A stretch of DNA of 64,000 nucleotides from an uncultured Sphingomonas sp. (GTDB lineage Bacteria; Pseudomonadota; Alphaproteobacteria; Sphingomonadales; Sphingomonadaceae): assembly GCA_913775975.1 (NCBI GenBank), contig CAJYLQ010000018.1:1-64000 (forward strand), read 5' to 3'. The notes beneath the pieces are model-generated. The model saw nothing but the letters and a program-made list of their open reading frames with translations, made no database searches and was not told where the DNA came from. Position numbers and translations under genes: made by a program. Below are positions 30,781-40,133 of the stretch, in pieces (position 1 is the stretch's first letter; every line of letters begins with the position of its first letter).

Positions 30781-31397
30781 TTCACCTCGATCGTCCGGCC
30801 CGATTCACCGGGGAACCCGGTGAACAGCGCCACGGCCAGCTTCTGCGCCTGCGTTGCGGCATCCGCGTCCGTACCGCGGGCATCGGCCAGCGCATGGGCG
30901 CGCCCTTCCCAGACCGGGGACTGGTCGACGCGCCGCTTGATCGTCACCGCCAGCTCGGTCTCGACAAAGGCATCGCGCTTGCCGCCGCCGATCGGGAAGC
31001 CGATGCCTCCGCCCAGCCCCAGGCCACCGCCGCGCCCGCCGCTGAAGCCGCCACCGCCCAGCCCGATCGACACGGGCGACGGGCGCGGCGGGCCGACGCG
31101 GTTGGCGCGGGTGAAGGCCACGGTCGCGATCAGCTGCGGCTGCGCGCCCGGCGCCGGCAGGGCGTAGCCGTTGCGCAGCAACTGCGTCTCGACGGCGGCG
31201 GCATAGGTCTTGAACTCGATGCTGGGCGTCGCGCCCTCGGCGGCCTGCGGCTCGACGCGAATCGTCCCCCGGTCGATCGGCTCGCCCAGATGATAGCGAA
31301 TCACCTCGGTGGGCGGCAGCGACGGGCCGGTCGCGCAGGCGGCCAGCGCGGTGAACGGCAGAAGGGCGAAAAGGACGGGGTTGAGGCGGCGGCGCAT
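30777..31397 (-). CDS. DUF4136 lipoprotein
   Basis: A 206-residue lipoprotein. The signal ends in a lipobox LAAC around residue 22. The DUF4136 domain follows, interrupted by a glycine-rich stretch (about 110-135, [18 protein letters not shown]). The ATG at 31397 is chosen for the GAGAGGG six bases upstream and the signal peptide. The family is membrane-anchored and of unknown function. The gene is translationally coupled to the carboxypeptidase through a GTGA overlap. Confidence 0.85.
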   Translation of the reverse strand: MRRRLNPVLFALLPFTALAACATGPSLPPTEVIRYHLGEPIDRGTIRVEPQAAEGATPSIEFKTYAAAVETQLLRNGYALPAPGAQPQLIATVAFTRANRVGPPRPSPVSIGLGGGGFSGGRGGGLGLGGGIGFPIGGGKRDAFVETELAVTIKRRVDQSPVWEGRAHALADARGTDADAATQAQKLAVALFTGFPGESGRTIEVK

Positions 31398-31451
31398 GAT
31401 ACCCTCTCGAACGTTGCGGGGACGAAACGCGTGGGACACGCGGTCCGTTGC

Positions 31452-31479
31452 TTGACTTGTCGCCCCTGTGGCACTAGGC
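31452..31479 (+). promoter_or_regulatory. Candidate housekeeping promoter for rpmJ
   Basis: CTTGACT at -35 and CTAGGC at the -10 position, spaced 17 bases, resembles the alphaproteobacterial CTTGAC-N17-CTATAT pattern, though the -10 half is weak. It lies about 40 bases before the rpmJ start. Confidence 0.45.
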
Positions 31480-31520
31480 GGCGGCGCTTTCCAGACACTG
31501 TTACGAAAAGCCCGACAGCC

Positions 31521-31646
31521 ATGAAGATCCGCAATTCGCTGAAGTCGCTCAAGGACCGTCATCGCGACAATCGCGTGATCCGTCGTCGCGGCCGTACCTA
31601 CGTCATCAACAAGACGAACCGTCGCTTCAAGGCGCGCCAGGGCTGA
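31521..31646 (+). CDS. rpmJ: 50S ribosomal protein L36 (cysteine-free type)
   Basis: A 41-residue basic protein beginning [17 protein letters not shown] and ending RRFKARQG. This is L36 of the form without the four zinc-binding cysteines, as is usual in alphaproteobacteria. It sits as a single gene with its own probable promoter; the HAD gene follows 11 bases later and may be co-transcribed. Confidence 0.95.
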   Translation: MKIRNSLKSLKDRHRDNRVIRRRGRTYVINKTNRRFKARQG

Positions 31647-31657
31647 TTTCCGCCCCG

Positions 31658-32287
31658 ATGGGATTGCCATCGGAGCGTCAGCCGACCGCCGTCATTTTCG
31701 ATGTCGGCCGCGTCCTGTACGACTGGAGCCCGCGGTTCCTGTACGAGCGCCTGATCCCGGAGGATCGGGCGCTCGCCGCGTTCCTGTCCGACGTCGTCAC
31801 CACCGACTGGCATTTCCAGCATGATGCCGGCCGCAACTTCGCCGACACCTCGGCGGAGCTTGCCGCGCTGCATCCGCATCATGCCGATCTGATCGCGGCC
31901 TGGGGGCCGCGCTTCCTGGAGAGCATCGGCGATCCGATGCCCGGGATGCACGCGCTAGTCGAGCGGCTGGATGCCGCCGGCGTCCCGCTGTTCGCGATCA
32001 CCAATTTCAGCCACGAATTCTGGCCTCCCTTCCGTGCGCGCGAGGCGGCCCTGTTCGATCGGTTCCGCGACATCGTCGTCTCGGGCGTCGAGCGTCTGGT
32101 GAAGCCCGATCCTGCCATCTACCATCTGGCGCTCGCCCGGTTCGGCCTGACCCCGGGCGAGGCGGTGTTCATCGACGACAATCCCGACAATATCGACGCC
32201 GCGGCCGCGCTTGGTCTTCACGCCATCCTCTTCACCGGCTTTGAAGACCTCGCCCCCCGCCTTCGCGCATTGGGGCTCCCGGCCTGA
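31658..32287 (+). CDS. HAD-superfamily hydrolase
   Basis: A 209-residue haloacid-dehalogenase-type hydrolase. Motif I is IFDVGRVLYDW with the nucleophile D15, motif II is AITNFS, motif III the lysine in VKPDP and motif IV FIDDNPDNI. The cap is the small helical C1 type. Members with DVGxVLYDW motifs are phosphatases or dehalogenases with broad substrates; none can be assigned. It follows rpmJ by 11 bases. Confidence 0.9.
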   Translation: MGLPSERQPTAVIFDVGRVLYDWSPRFLYERLIPEDRALAAFLSDVVTTDWHFQHDAGRNFADTSAELAALHPHHADLIAAWGPRFLESIGDPMPGMHALVERLDAAGVPLFAITNFSHEFWPPFRAREAALFDRFRDIVVSGVERLVKPDPAIYHLALARFGLTPGEAVFIDDNPDNIDAAAALGLHAILFTGFEDLAPRLRALGLPA

Positions 32288-32646
32288 CGCCGGATTGGCG
32301 ATCAGGATCGTGCCACGCGGATAGCCCCACCTGCGCCGCCGCATTTCGGGCACAAGTTACCGCGAAGGCTTCGAAAATTTGCGGCGGCATGGCACTTGCC
32401 CTAAGGCCGGTCGCCGTAACGTCGAGCTGCACAACACCCGATACCCGACCGCCCGTCGGCAAAGCTTTGTACGGTATCGGACAGGGACAATAATCGTATC
32501 GGACGCGTTCCAGCTGGTTGAATCGGTCTCGTTGACAAGATTTGGGTACAATCTGGCGGTAGCAGGCCGTTATCATTTCTCGCCAGACGCGATCCGTGGG
32601 CCAACCGGGGGGTCAGGGCCAACAGGTGCGTGTCGCGATTCGGAGT
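32288..32646. other. Intergenic region upstream of the glycosyltransferase
   Basis: About 360 bases without a convincing gene. It is relatively AT-rich from 32450 to 32580 and contains a promoter-like element and a pair of direct repeats (listed separately). No RNA gene was recognised. Confidence 0.6.
32467..32504 (+). promoter_or_regulatory. Promoter-like element with two GTATCGGAC direct repeats
   Basis: TTGTAC (32467-32472), 16 bases, AATAAT (32489-32494) resembles a -35/-10 pair. GTATCGGAC occurs at 32474-32482 and again at 32496-32504, 22 bases apart, about two helical turns, bracketing the -10. This is the layout of a dimeric or tandem regulator site controlling the downstream glycosyltransferase. 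Confidence 0.35.
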
Positions 32647-33885
32647 ATGGACACGATGCTGCATAACGGTGCGTTGATGCAGAAATACGGGTGGGCGATG
32701 CCCGAACGCCATTACGGCCCCCCCGCCGATCTTCACATACTCTGTTTCATTCACGGGCTGGAACGTGGCGGGTCCGAGCGTGCCGCCGTGCGTCTGGTCC
32801 GTGCCTGGTCCGCGCAGGCACGCGTCACCGTCGCGCTGGCGGAAGGCGACGCGGGGACGCTCGGCCATGACGGCACCCGGCTGATCCGCCCAGGCTGGTG
32901 GATGCCCGCCTGGTTCGCCGCGATCTGGATGCTCGTCTGGCTGCCGTTCGTGATCCGGCGCGAACGCCCCGATATCCTGTTCTGCCCCGGCAACAGCTAT
33001 TCGCTGGCGGCCGTGGTGGCGCGGCTGGTGCTGGGAAGCGCCTGCCCGCCGATCGTCATGAAGGTCAGCAACCCGCTCGACCGGCTCGATGTGCCCGGCG
33101 TCGGCCAGTTCGTCACCGGCTGGTGGGCCCGGCTGCAGGCGCGCGCGATCGATCATTTCGTCGGCACGTCGCCAGCGATGGCGGAGGAGATCGCGCGGAT
33201 CACGCGCATCGCTCCGTCGCGCGTGACGCCGATCGCCAACCCCGCATTCGACCGGGTCACCCATGCCACATTGGCCGCGGTCGCACCGCGCCTGCCAGAA
33301 GGGGACGGCAGCCGCCATTTCCTGGCGGTTGGACGCCTCGTCGCGCAGAAGGATTTCGGAACGCTCCTGCGCGCCTTCGCTACCGGCGCGGGCGCTGCGG
33401 ACCGGCTGACCATCCTGGGCGAAGGGCCGGATCGCCATGCGCTGGAACGCCTCGCCGCGCGGCTGGGCATCGCGGATCGTGTGGCGATGCCGGGCTTCGA
33501 TGCCGATGTCGCCCCCTGGTTGGCGGGGGCGGACGCGCTGATCCTGTCGTCCTGCTACGAAGGCCTGCCGGCGGCGGTGCTGGAGGCCATGGCGGCCGGC
33601 CGGCCGGTCATCGCCACCGATTGCTGCGTGGCGATGGCGCCGCTGCTGGCCGACCGACGCGGCACACTGGTGCCGCCCGGCGCGCCGGAAGCGCTGGCAC
33701 GCGCGATCGCGGCGTTCGATCCTGCCATTCACGACCGTGTCGGCGCCCGCATCGTGGCCGCGCGCTACGTCACCGATCAGGTCGCGGCGACCTATCTGCC
33801 GCTGTTCCGCATCGTGGCGGCGGAGGCCACGAAGGCGACGCCTCCCGCCGAAATTCCGGGTGTCGCTGTCGCGCCGGTACAGTAG
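32647..33885 (+). CDS. Family 4-like glycosyltransferase
   Basis: A GT-B fold glycosyltransferase of about 412 residues. HGLERGGSERAA near the N-terminus is the acceptor-side motif of GT4 enzymes; the C-terminal nucleotide-sugar part shows VGRLVAQKDFGTLL, ILGEGPDR and EGLPAAVLEAMAAGRPVIATD. It probably builds an exopolysaccharide or a glycolipid. Start choice is uncertain: ATG 32647 is given, while ATGs at 32656 (better spaced from GGAG), 32677 and 32698 are in frame. It is a single gene, not in an obvious polysaccharide cluster. Confidence 0.88.
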   Translation: MDTMLHNGALMQKYGWAMPERHYGPPADLHILCFIHGLERGGSERAAVRLVRAWSAQARVTVALAEGDAGTLGHDGTRLIRPGWWMPAWFAAIWMLVWLPFVIRRERPDILFCPGNSYSLAAVVARLVLGSACPPIVMKVSNPLDRLDVPGVGQFVTGWWARLQARAIDHFVGTSPAMAEEIARITRIAPSRVTPIANPAFDRVTHATLAAVAPRLPEGDGSRHFLAVGRLVAQKDFGTLLRAFATGAGAADRLTILGEGPDRHALERLAARLGIADRVAMPGFDADVAPWLAGADALILSSCYEGLPAAVLEAMAAGRPVIATDCCVAMAPLLADRRGTLVPPGAPEALARAIAAFDPAIHDRVGARIVAARYVTDQVAATYLPLFRIVAAEATKATPPAEIPGVAVAPVQ

Positions 33886-33951
33886 CAGCCGGTTTACGGA
33901 GCGGGGCGGGCATGTCAGGCTGGCGCTTTCCACGCAGCACAGGGAAAGCCC

Positions 33952-35082
33952 TTGATCCGCAACGTCCTGACCGCCCTCGCCCTGATCCTGCCGGCAACAC
34001 TGTCGGCGCAGGCGCCCGCGCCTGCGCAGCCGCCGATCGCCGCCACCGCGTCGCCGACCGCGCCCGACCGGCGCTGGCCGGTGCGGGAGGCGGATCATGT
34101 GCTGCGCGACTTCCGTTTCCATGACGGCAGCACGTTGCCCGCGCTTCGGATGCACTACAGCACGCTGGGCAGCCCGCATCGCGACGCGGCGGGGCAGATC
34201 GACAATGCGGTGATGGTGCTGCACGGCACGGGCGGCACCGGGCAGCAGTTCCTGCAGCCGCAATTCGCCGATCGCCTCTACGGCCCCGGCCAGCCGCTCG
34301 ACATCCGCCGCTACTGGATCATCCTGCCCGACAATATCGGCCATGGCGGCTCGTCCAAGCCATCGGACGGGCTGCGGATGCGCTTCCCCGCCTATGACTA
34401 TGACGACATGGTTTCGGCCCAGTACCGCCTGCTGACCGAGGGGCTGGGCATCCGGTGGATGCGGCTCATCATGGGTACCTCGATGGGCTGCATGCACGGT
34501 TTCGTCTGGGCGGAGACGCATCCCGATTTCGCGCGCGCGCTGATGCCGATGGCGTGCGAGCCGGTGCCGATCGCCGGCCTCAACCGCATGTGGCGGCAGT
34601 TGGCGATCGACGGGATCAAGGCGGACCCGGCCTGGGCGGGCGGCGACTATCGCGCGCAACCCGCGGCGGGGCTGCGGACGGCGGCAAGCCTGTTGTTCGT
34701 CGCGGGTGGCGCGCCGCTGTATCTGCAAGAGAATTATCCGACGCGCGATGCGGCGGCGGCCTATGCACAAGCCCGCGTCGCCGCCTCGATAAAGGGCCTG
34801 GATGCCAACGACCTGATCTACCAGATCGATTCGTCCCGAAACTACGATCCGTGGCCCCGGCTGGAGGCGGTAACCGCCCCGATGACGTGGATCAATTCGG
34901 CGGATGATTTCATCAACCCGCGCGGCCTGCCCTATCCGGCCGAGGCGGTGAAGCGAATGAAGCGGACGCGGTTCCGCCTGATCGCGGAAACGCCCGAAAC
35001 GCGGGGCCACGGCACCCACACCTGGGCCCGCTTCTGGGAGGCGGACCTGCGCGATCTGCTGGCCCGCACCGAACGGGAATAG
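33952..35082 (+). CDS. Exported alpha/beta hydrolase, homoserine acetyltransferase-like fold
   Basis: A 376-residue protein with a signal peptide (about 1-20, LSAQA) and an alpha/beta-hydrolase domain of the MetX-like family. The nucleophile serine is in GTSMGCMHG, with the acid in NSADDFINP and the histidine in GHGTHTW. As it is exported it is unlikely to be the methionine enzyme; it is probably an esterase or acyltransferase. The start is TTG at 33952: AGGGAAA lies seven bases upstream, the signal peptide begins there, and no ATG exists in frame nearby. Confidence 0.82.
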   Translation: MIRNVLTALALILPATLSAQAPAPAQPPIAATASPTAPDRRWPVREADHVLRDFRFHDGSTLPALRMHYSTLGSPHRDAAGQIDNAVMVLHGTGGTGQQFLQPQFADRLYGPGQPLDIRRYWIILPDNIGHGGSSKPSDGLRMRFPAYDYDDMVSAQYRLLTEGLGIRWMRLIMGTSMGCMHGFVWAETHPDFARALMPMACEPVPIAGLNRMWRQLAIDGIKADPAWAGGDYRAQPAAGLRTAASLLFVAGGAPLYLQENYPTRDAAAAYAQARVAASIKGLDANDLIYQIDSSRNYDPWPRLEAVTAPMTWINSADDFINPRGLPYPAEAVKRMKRTRFRLIAETPETRGHGTHTWARFWEADLRDLLARTERE

Positions 35083-35086
35083 AGCG

Positions 35087-35728
35087 CTACGCCGGCGCGG
35101 GCGTCTTCGGCGTGTAGGCACACAGATCCGCGACGGGGCATCGCCAGCATTCCGGGCGGCGCGCCTTGCAGATGTAGCGGCCGTGCAGGATCAGCCAGTG
35201 GTGCGCGTGCAGGCGGAACGGCGCGGGCGTGGCCTTGTCCAGCTTCAGCTCGACCGCCAGCGGCGTCTTGCCCTTCGCCAGCCCCGTGCGGTTGCCGACG
35301 CGGAAGATATGCGTGTCGACCGCGAACGTCTCCTGCCCAAACGCGACGTTGAGGACCACATTGGCGGTCTTCCGCCCGACGCCCGGCAGGCGCTCCAGCG
35401 CGGCGCGGTCGGCGGGCACCTCCCCGCCATAGTCGTCGATCAACATCCGGCTGAGCGCGATGACGTTCTTCGCCTTGCTGTTGAACAGGCCGATCGTGCG
35501 GATGTGCCGTTTCAGCCCCTCCTCGCCCAGCGCCAGCATCTTGGCGGGCGTGTCGACCTCAGCAAAGAGCGCGCGTGTCGCCTTGTTGACACCGATATCG
35601 GTCGCCTGCGCCGACAGCGCCACCGCAACGACGAGCGTATAGGGGTTGCGATATTCCAGCTCCGTCTCGGGATGCGGGTCCGCCTCCGCCAGCCGGCGAT
35701 AGAATTCGAAGGTATCCGCCTTCTTCAC
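35087..35728 (-). CDS. nth: Endonuclease III
   Basis: A 213-residue DNA glycosylase/AP lyase that removes oxidised pyrimidines. The helix-hairpin-helix LPGVGRKTA, catalytic K120 and D138 (VDTH) match E. coli numbering, and the C-terminal 4Fe-4S loop is complete with cysteines spaced C-x6-C-x2-C-x5-C. The GTG start at 35728 lies four bases after the dapB stop, so translation is probably coupled to dapB. Confidence 0.96.
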   Translation of the reverse strand: MKKADTFEFYRRLAEADPHPETELEYRNPYTLVVAVALSAQATDIGVNKATRALFAEVDTPAKMLALGEEGLKRHIRTIGLFNSKAKNVIALSRMLIDDYGGEVPADRAALERLPGVGRKTANVVLNVAFGQETFAVDTHIFRVGNRTGLAKGKTPLAVELKLDKATPAPFRLHAHHWLILHGRYICKARRPECWRCPVADLCAYTPKTPAPA

Positions 35729-35732
35729 GGGA

Positions 35733-36467
35733 CTACAGACCCAGTACGTCGCCCATGCGATAGCGGCCGGCGGGCTGCCCCGCGAGCCACAACGCCGCCT
35801 TCACCGCGCCGCGCGCGAAGATCGTGCGATCCTGCGCATAATGACCCAGCTCGATGCGCTCGCCCTCGGTCGCGAGGATGACAGTGTGGTCGCCGACCAC
35901 CGACCCGCCGCGCAACGCGGCGAGGCCGATCGTCCCTTCCGTGCGCGCACCGACCAGCCCGACGCGTTCGTCGACGCGCAGTTCGGACAGCGTCGAGCCG
36001 CGCCCCGCCGCCGCCGCCTCGCCCAGCAGCAGCGCGGTGCCCGACGGCGCATCGACCTTGTGCCGGTGGTGCATCTCGACGATCTCGATGTCCCAGTCCG
36101 GCCCCAGTCGCGCCGCCGCCTCGCGCACCAGCACACTGAGCAGCGTCACGCCGAGCGAGGTGTTGCCGGTCTGGAGCACCGCGATCTGCCGCGCCGCCTC
36201 GTCGATCGCGGCATGTTGCGCGACCGACAGGCCGGTGGTGCCGATGACGATCGGCGTGCCCGCCTGCACCGCCGCCGCCAGATGCGCGTCGAGCCCCTGC
36301 GCGTTGGAGAAATCGACCAGCACGTCCGCCATCGTCGCCAGCGCGAGCGGGTCGTCCCCCGCCTCCGCCCCGCCGGCGAAGCGCGCGTCCGTGCCCTCCA
36401 GCGCGGACCGGATCGCGCGACCCATCCGCCCGGCGCTGCCGTATATGCCGATCGCGGTCACGGTCAT
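35733..36467 (-). CDS. dapB: 4-hydroxy-tetrahydrodipicolinate reductase
   Basis: A 244-residue enzyme of lysine and peptidoglycan precursor synthesis. The nucleotide-binding GIYGSAGRMGR (7-17) and the catalytic MHHRHKVDAPSGTA (132-145) are clear. The start at 36467 gives the normal N-terminus and overlaps the gpsA stop (ATGA). Confidence 0.96.
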   Translation of the reverse strand: MTVTAIGIYGSAGRMGRAIRSALEGTDARFAGGAEAGDDPLALATMADVLVDFSNAQGLDAHLAAAVQAGTPIVIGTTGLSVAQHAAIDEAARQIAVLQTGNTSLGVTLLSVLVREAAARLGPDWDIEIVEMHHRHKVDAPSGTALLLGEAAAAGRGSTLSELRVDERVGLVGARTEGTIGLAALRGGSVVGDHTVILATEGERIELGHYAQDRTIFARGAVKAALWLAGQPAGRYRMGDVLGL

Positions 36468-37441
36468 AACCCTTCCTCCTTCAACGGCCGCGACAGCAGC
36501 GCGCCGATCACATCGCCCACCGTCGCGCCGCCCAGCAGGCGGCACACCGCCTCCGCCACCGGCATGTCGACGGCCGCCTCGGCCGCCGCCGCCCGCAGCA
36601 CGGGGGCGGTGAACGCGCCTTCCGCCACGGTCCGCCGGTCCGACAACAATGCGGCGGCCGATTCGCCCCGCCCCAGCCCGACGCCCAGCGAATAATTGCG
36701 ACTGCTGCTCGATGAGCAGGTCAGCACCAGATCTCCGAGTCCAGACAGGCCCGCCAGCGTCTCCGCCCGTGCGCCGCGCGCGAGGCCGAAGCGCGTCATC
36801 TCCGCAAATCCGCGCGCGATCACCGCCGCCCGCGCGTTCTGGCCCAGCCCCGCCCCCTCCACGACGCCGCAGGCGATGGCGAGGACGTTCTTAACCGCGC
36901 CGCCGATCTCCGCCCCCGTCACGTCGGTGGAGACATAGGGGCGCAGGCTGCGCCGGGCGATGCGGCGAGCAAGCGCCCCGGCGACGTCGCGATCCGCCGC
37001 TGCCAGCGTGACGGCGGTGGGCAGGCCGGCGGCGACCTCATGCGCGAAGGTCGGGCCGGACAGCACGGCGATGGCGGAGGCGGGATGCTCCTCGGCGGCG
37101 ACCTGATGCAGAAACCGCATCGTCCCCGCCTCGATCCCCTTCGAACACAGGACCAGCGGCACGCCGGTACGCGGCAGGCGGCTCAGCACGCCGCGCATCG
37201 CCTGTGCGGGCGTGACCGCCAGCACCATCTCCACCGCGGACAGATCGGCAAGGTCGGCGGTCGGCCGGATCGTGTCGGCCAGCGTCGCGGAGGGGAGGTA
37301 GACGGGGTTGCGCCGCTCATTCGCGATCGTCGCGACCAGCGCCGGGTCGCGCGCCCACAGGATCACGGGCGTGCCGTCCGCCGCCAGCACCTGCGCCAGC
37401 GCGGTGCCCCAGGCGCCCGCGCCGAGGACGCCGATCGTCAT
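36464..37441 (-). CDS. gpsA: Glycerol-3-phosphate dehydrogenase (NAD(P)+)
   Basis: A 325-residue enzyme that makes glycerol-3-phosphate for phospholipids. [10 protein letters not shown] (7-16) binds the cofactor; [19 protein letters not shown] and the catalytic lysine in [14 protein letters not shown] are conserved. The start overlaps the tsaD stop (ATGA), making a tsaD-gpsA-dapB-nth operon. Confidence 0.96.
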   Translation of the reverse strand: MTIGVLGAGAWGTALAQVLAADGTPVILWARDPALVATIANERRNPVYLPSATLADTIRPTADLADLSAVEMVLAVTPAQAMRGVLSRLPRTGVPLVLCSKGIEAGTMRFLHQVAAEEHPASAIAVLSGPTFAHEVAAGLPTAVTLAAADRDVAGALARRIARRSLRPYVSTDVTGAEIGGAVKNVLAIACGVVEGAGLGQNARAAVIARGFAEMTRFGLARGARAETLAGLSGLGDLVLTCSSSSSRNYSLGVGLGRGESAAALLSDRRTVAEGAFTAPVLRAAAAEAAVDMPVAEAVCRLLGGATVGDVIGALLSRPLKEEGL

Positions 37442-38463
37442 GCCTTCACCCCGGCGCCGCGCACCGCCTCCGCCCCCGGATCGAGCGGCCAGCGCGGGCG
37501 GGCGGGGATGTCGAGCGGATCGGTGATGCCGGCGGCGAACCGCTCCGCCCCCGCCCAGGCGATCATCGCGGCATTGTCGGTGCACAGCCACAGGGGCGGC
37601 GCTGCAAAGCGGCGGCCGTTCGCCTCGGCCAATGCGCGCAGCGCGCCTCGTACCGCCGCATTCGCCGCGACGCCGCCCGCCACCACCAGCGTCTCAGCCT
37701 GCGGCGCGGCGGCCAGCGCCCGGCGGGTACGATCGACCAGGCAGTCGATCACCGCCTGCTGGAAGCTGGCGGACAGATCCTCCGCCGAATAGTCGTTCAC
37801 CGCCCGTGCGACCGCGCTCTTCAGGCCCGCGAAGGAGAAATGCGGTTCCGCCGCGCCCTTCAGCGGGCGGGGCAACGGCACGGCATGGGGATCGCCCAGC
37901 GCCGCCGCGCGCTCCACCGCCGGGCCGCCGGGAAAGCCGAGGCCGAGCAGCTTTGCGGTCTTGTCGAACGCCTCGCCCGCCGCATCGTCGATCGTCGTCG
38001 CCAGCCGGCGATAGCGGCCGACGCCCTCGACGAGCAGCAGCTGGCAATGGCCGCCCGACACCAGCAGCAGCAGATAGGGAAAGGGCAGATCGGGATCGGA
38101 CAGGCGCGGGGACAGCGCGTGGCCCTCAAGATGATTCACCGCGACCAGCGGCTTGCCCGCCGCATGGGCCAGCGCCTTGCCGGTGACGAGGCCGACCATG
38201 ACCCCGCCGATCAGCCCCGGCCCCGCCGTCGCCGCGATCGCGTCCACCTCGGCCAGCGTCACCCCGGCATCGGCCAGCGCCGCCTCGACCAGCGGCGCCA
38301 GCGCCTCGACATGCGCGCGCGCGGCGATCTCGGGCACTACGCCGCCATAGGGCGCGTGCGCCGCCTCCTGCCCCGCCAGCCGGTGCGCCAGCACCTGCCG
38401 GTGGCCGGTGACGAGTGCGGCCGCCGTCTCGTCGCACGAGGATTCCAGACCCAGGATCAGCAT
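37438..38463 (-). CDS. tsaD: tRNA N6-adenosine threonylcarbamoyltransferase
   Basis: A 341-residue ATP-binding enzyme that installs t6A37 on tRNAs reading ANN codons. [12 protein letters not shown] at the N-terminus, the metal-site histidines in NHLEGH and the phosphate loop LVSGGHCQL, plus [13 protein letters not shown], are typical. It starts at 38463, 78 bases from the divergent hemC. Confidence 0.97.
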   Translation of the reverse strand: MLILGLESSCDETAAALVTGHRQVLAHRLAGQEAAHAPYGGVVPEIAARAHVEALAPLVEAALADAGVTLAEVDAIAATAGPGLIGGVMVGLVTGKALAHAAGKPLVAVNHLEGHALSPRLSDPDLPFPYLLLLVSGGHCQLLLVEGVGRYRRLATTIDDAAGEAFDKTAKLLGLGFPGGPAVERAAALGDPHAVPLPRPLKGAAEPHFSFAGLKSAVARAVNDYSAEDLSASFQQAVIDCLVDRTRRALAAAPQAETLVVAGGVAANAAVRGALRALAEANGRRFAAPPLWLCTDNAAMIAWAGAERFAAGITDPLDIPARPRWPLDPGAEAVRGAGVKA

Positions 38464-38541
38464 GGCCCGCGCCTTAGCGGTTCCCGCCGGGCTTGTCGAA
38501 GCGGGGTTGGGTTTCCGTGTGGGCGATGCCAATAGCGGGGC

Positions 38542-39453
38542 ATGGCTCGTTTCAGGATCGGCACGCGGGGATCGCCGCTCGCGCTTACCCAGGCCGCGAT
38601 GGTCCGCGCCGCGCTATGCGCCGCGCATGGCTGGGCCGAGGGCGAGGTCGACACCGTCGTCATCCGCACCACCGGCGACCGGGTGCAGGATCGCGCGCTG
38701 GCGGAGATCGGCGGCAAGGCGCTGTGGACGAAGGAACTGGACCGCGCGCTGCTGGCCGGGGAGATCGACGCGGCGGTTCATTCGATGAAGGACGTCGAAA
38801 CCGTCCGTCCGCCGGCGATCCGCATCGCCGCGATGCTGCCGCGCGCCGATGTCCGCGACCGTCTAATCGGCGCGGAGGCGGTGGCAGATCTACGCGCAGG
38901 CGCGGTGGTCGGCACCAGCAGCCCGCGTCGGCGGGCGCAGCTGCTGCGCGTGCGACCCGACCTGTCGGTCGTGCTGCTGCGCGGCAATGTCGAGACGCGG
39001 CTGGCGAAGCTCGCGGCAGGGGACGTGCACGCCACGCTGCTCGCCGCCGCCGGCCTCGACCGGCTGGGCAAGGGGGAGGTGGGCGTGGCGCTGCCCACCG
39101 ACGCGATGCTGCCCGCCCCCGCGCAAGGGGCCGTGGGGATCGAAGTGCGCGCCGACGACGCACTGGCCGGCACGCTGGTCTCCGCGATCGACGACGGGCC
39201 GACGCACCGCTGCGTCGCGGCCGAGCGCGGCCTGCTCGCGGCGTTGAAGGCGGATTGCCACTCCCCCGTCGCCGCGCTGGCCAGTCTGGCGGGCGAAACG
39301 CTGACGCTGCGCGCCGAGTTGTTGGCGGAAGACGGGTCCGCCTGTGTAGAGGGGCTGGTGGAGGGCGTCGCGGGCGAGGATCTGGGCGGCACGCTGGCGG
39401 CCGATCTGCTGGCGCGCGCGCCCGATGCAGTGCGGCGGCTGTTCGCCGCGTGA
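38542..39453 (+). CDS. hemC: Porphobilinogen deaminase (hydroxymethylbilane synthase)
   Basis: A 303-residue enzyme of haem synthesis. [13 protein letters not shown] (6-18), catalytic D84 in HSMKDV, the arginine cluster SSPRRRAQ and the dipyrromethane-cofactor cysteine C239 (ADCHSPV) are present. Its stop overlaps the hemD start (GTGA). Confidence 0.97.
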   Translation: MARFRIGTRGSPLALTQAAMVRAALCAAHGWAEGEVDTVVIRTTGDRVQDRALAEIGGKALWTKELDRALLAGEIDAAVHSMKDVETVRPPAIRIAAMLPRADVRDRLIGAEAVADLRAGAVVGTSSPRRRAQLLRVRPDLSVVLLRGNVETRLAKLAAGDVHATLLAAAGLDRLGKGEVGVALPTDAMLPAPAQGAVGIEVRADDALAGTLVSAIDDGPTHRCVAAERGLLAALKADCHSPVAALASLAGETLTLRAELLAEDGSACVEGLVEGVAGEDLGGTLAADLLARAPDAVRRLFAA

Positions 39454-40100
39454 GCCGCCCGGTCGCGGTGCTGCGGCCGGAGCCGGGTAACGCCGCGACC
39501 TGCGCCGCGATCGTCGCGGCGGGCGGGCGGGCGATCTCGCTCCCGCTGTTTGCGATCGCGCCGGTACCGTGGACTCCGCCCGCCAACCTGACCGGCTTTG
39601 ACGCGCTGTTGCTGACGAGCGCCAACGCCGCGCGCCTTGCCGGGCCGGGCCTGACCCGGCTGGCGCATCTGCCCGTCCATTCTGTCGGCGCGGCGACGGC
39701 GGCGGCGGCGCGGGCGGCGGGGCTGACCGTCGCGAAAGTCGGCTCGGGCGATGCCGCCGCGCTGATCGCCAGCCTGCCGCCGGGTATCAGACTGCTGCAT
39801 CTGGCGGGGCGCGAGCGGGCGACGCAACCGGGCGTGACCGCGATCACCGTCTATGCCGCCGACCCGCTGGTGGATATCGATACGTCCGCGTTGAACGGTA
39901 CCGTGACGATGCTCCATTCCGCGCGCGCCGCACAGCGGCTGGCAGAGCTGGTGGCGCCGGTCGACCGTGCGGCGATCCGGCTCGCCGCGATCGCGCCGGC
40001 GGTTGCCGGGGCCGCCGGACACGGCTGGGCAAGGGTGGAAAGCGCCCCTCACCCACGCGATTTGGCGCTGGTCGCGCTGGCGACAGCGCTGGCCGATTGA
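39450..40100 (+). CDS. hemD: Uroporphyrinogen-III synthase
   Basis: A 216-residue protein following hemC with a GTGA overlap. The family is poorly conserved, but the two-domain layout with VLRPEPGNAATCAAI, LLTSANAARL and late HSARAAQRLAEL is typical. It cyclises hydroxymethylbilane to uroporphyrinogen III. The GTG start is dictated by the overlap. Confidence 0.88.
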   Translation: MSRPVAVLRPEPGNAATCAAIVAAGGRAISLPLFAIAPVPWTPPANLTGFDALLLTSANAARLAGPGLTRLAHLPVHSVGAATAAAARAAGLTVAKVGSGDAAALIASLPPGIRLLHLAGRERATQPGVTAITVYAADPLVDIDTSALNGTVTMLHSARAAQRLAELVAPVDRAAIRLAAIAPAVAGAAGHGWARVESAPHPRDLALVALATALAD

Positions 40101-40133
40101 CCGCGCGGTTGCGGACGCAGATAAACGCCGCCG

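Noticed and set aside
32526..32556. TTGACA and TACAAT near the glycosyltransferase as one promoter
   Set aside because: The two elements are only nine bases apart, too close for a -35/-10 pair.
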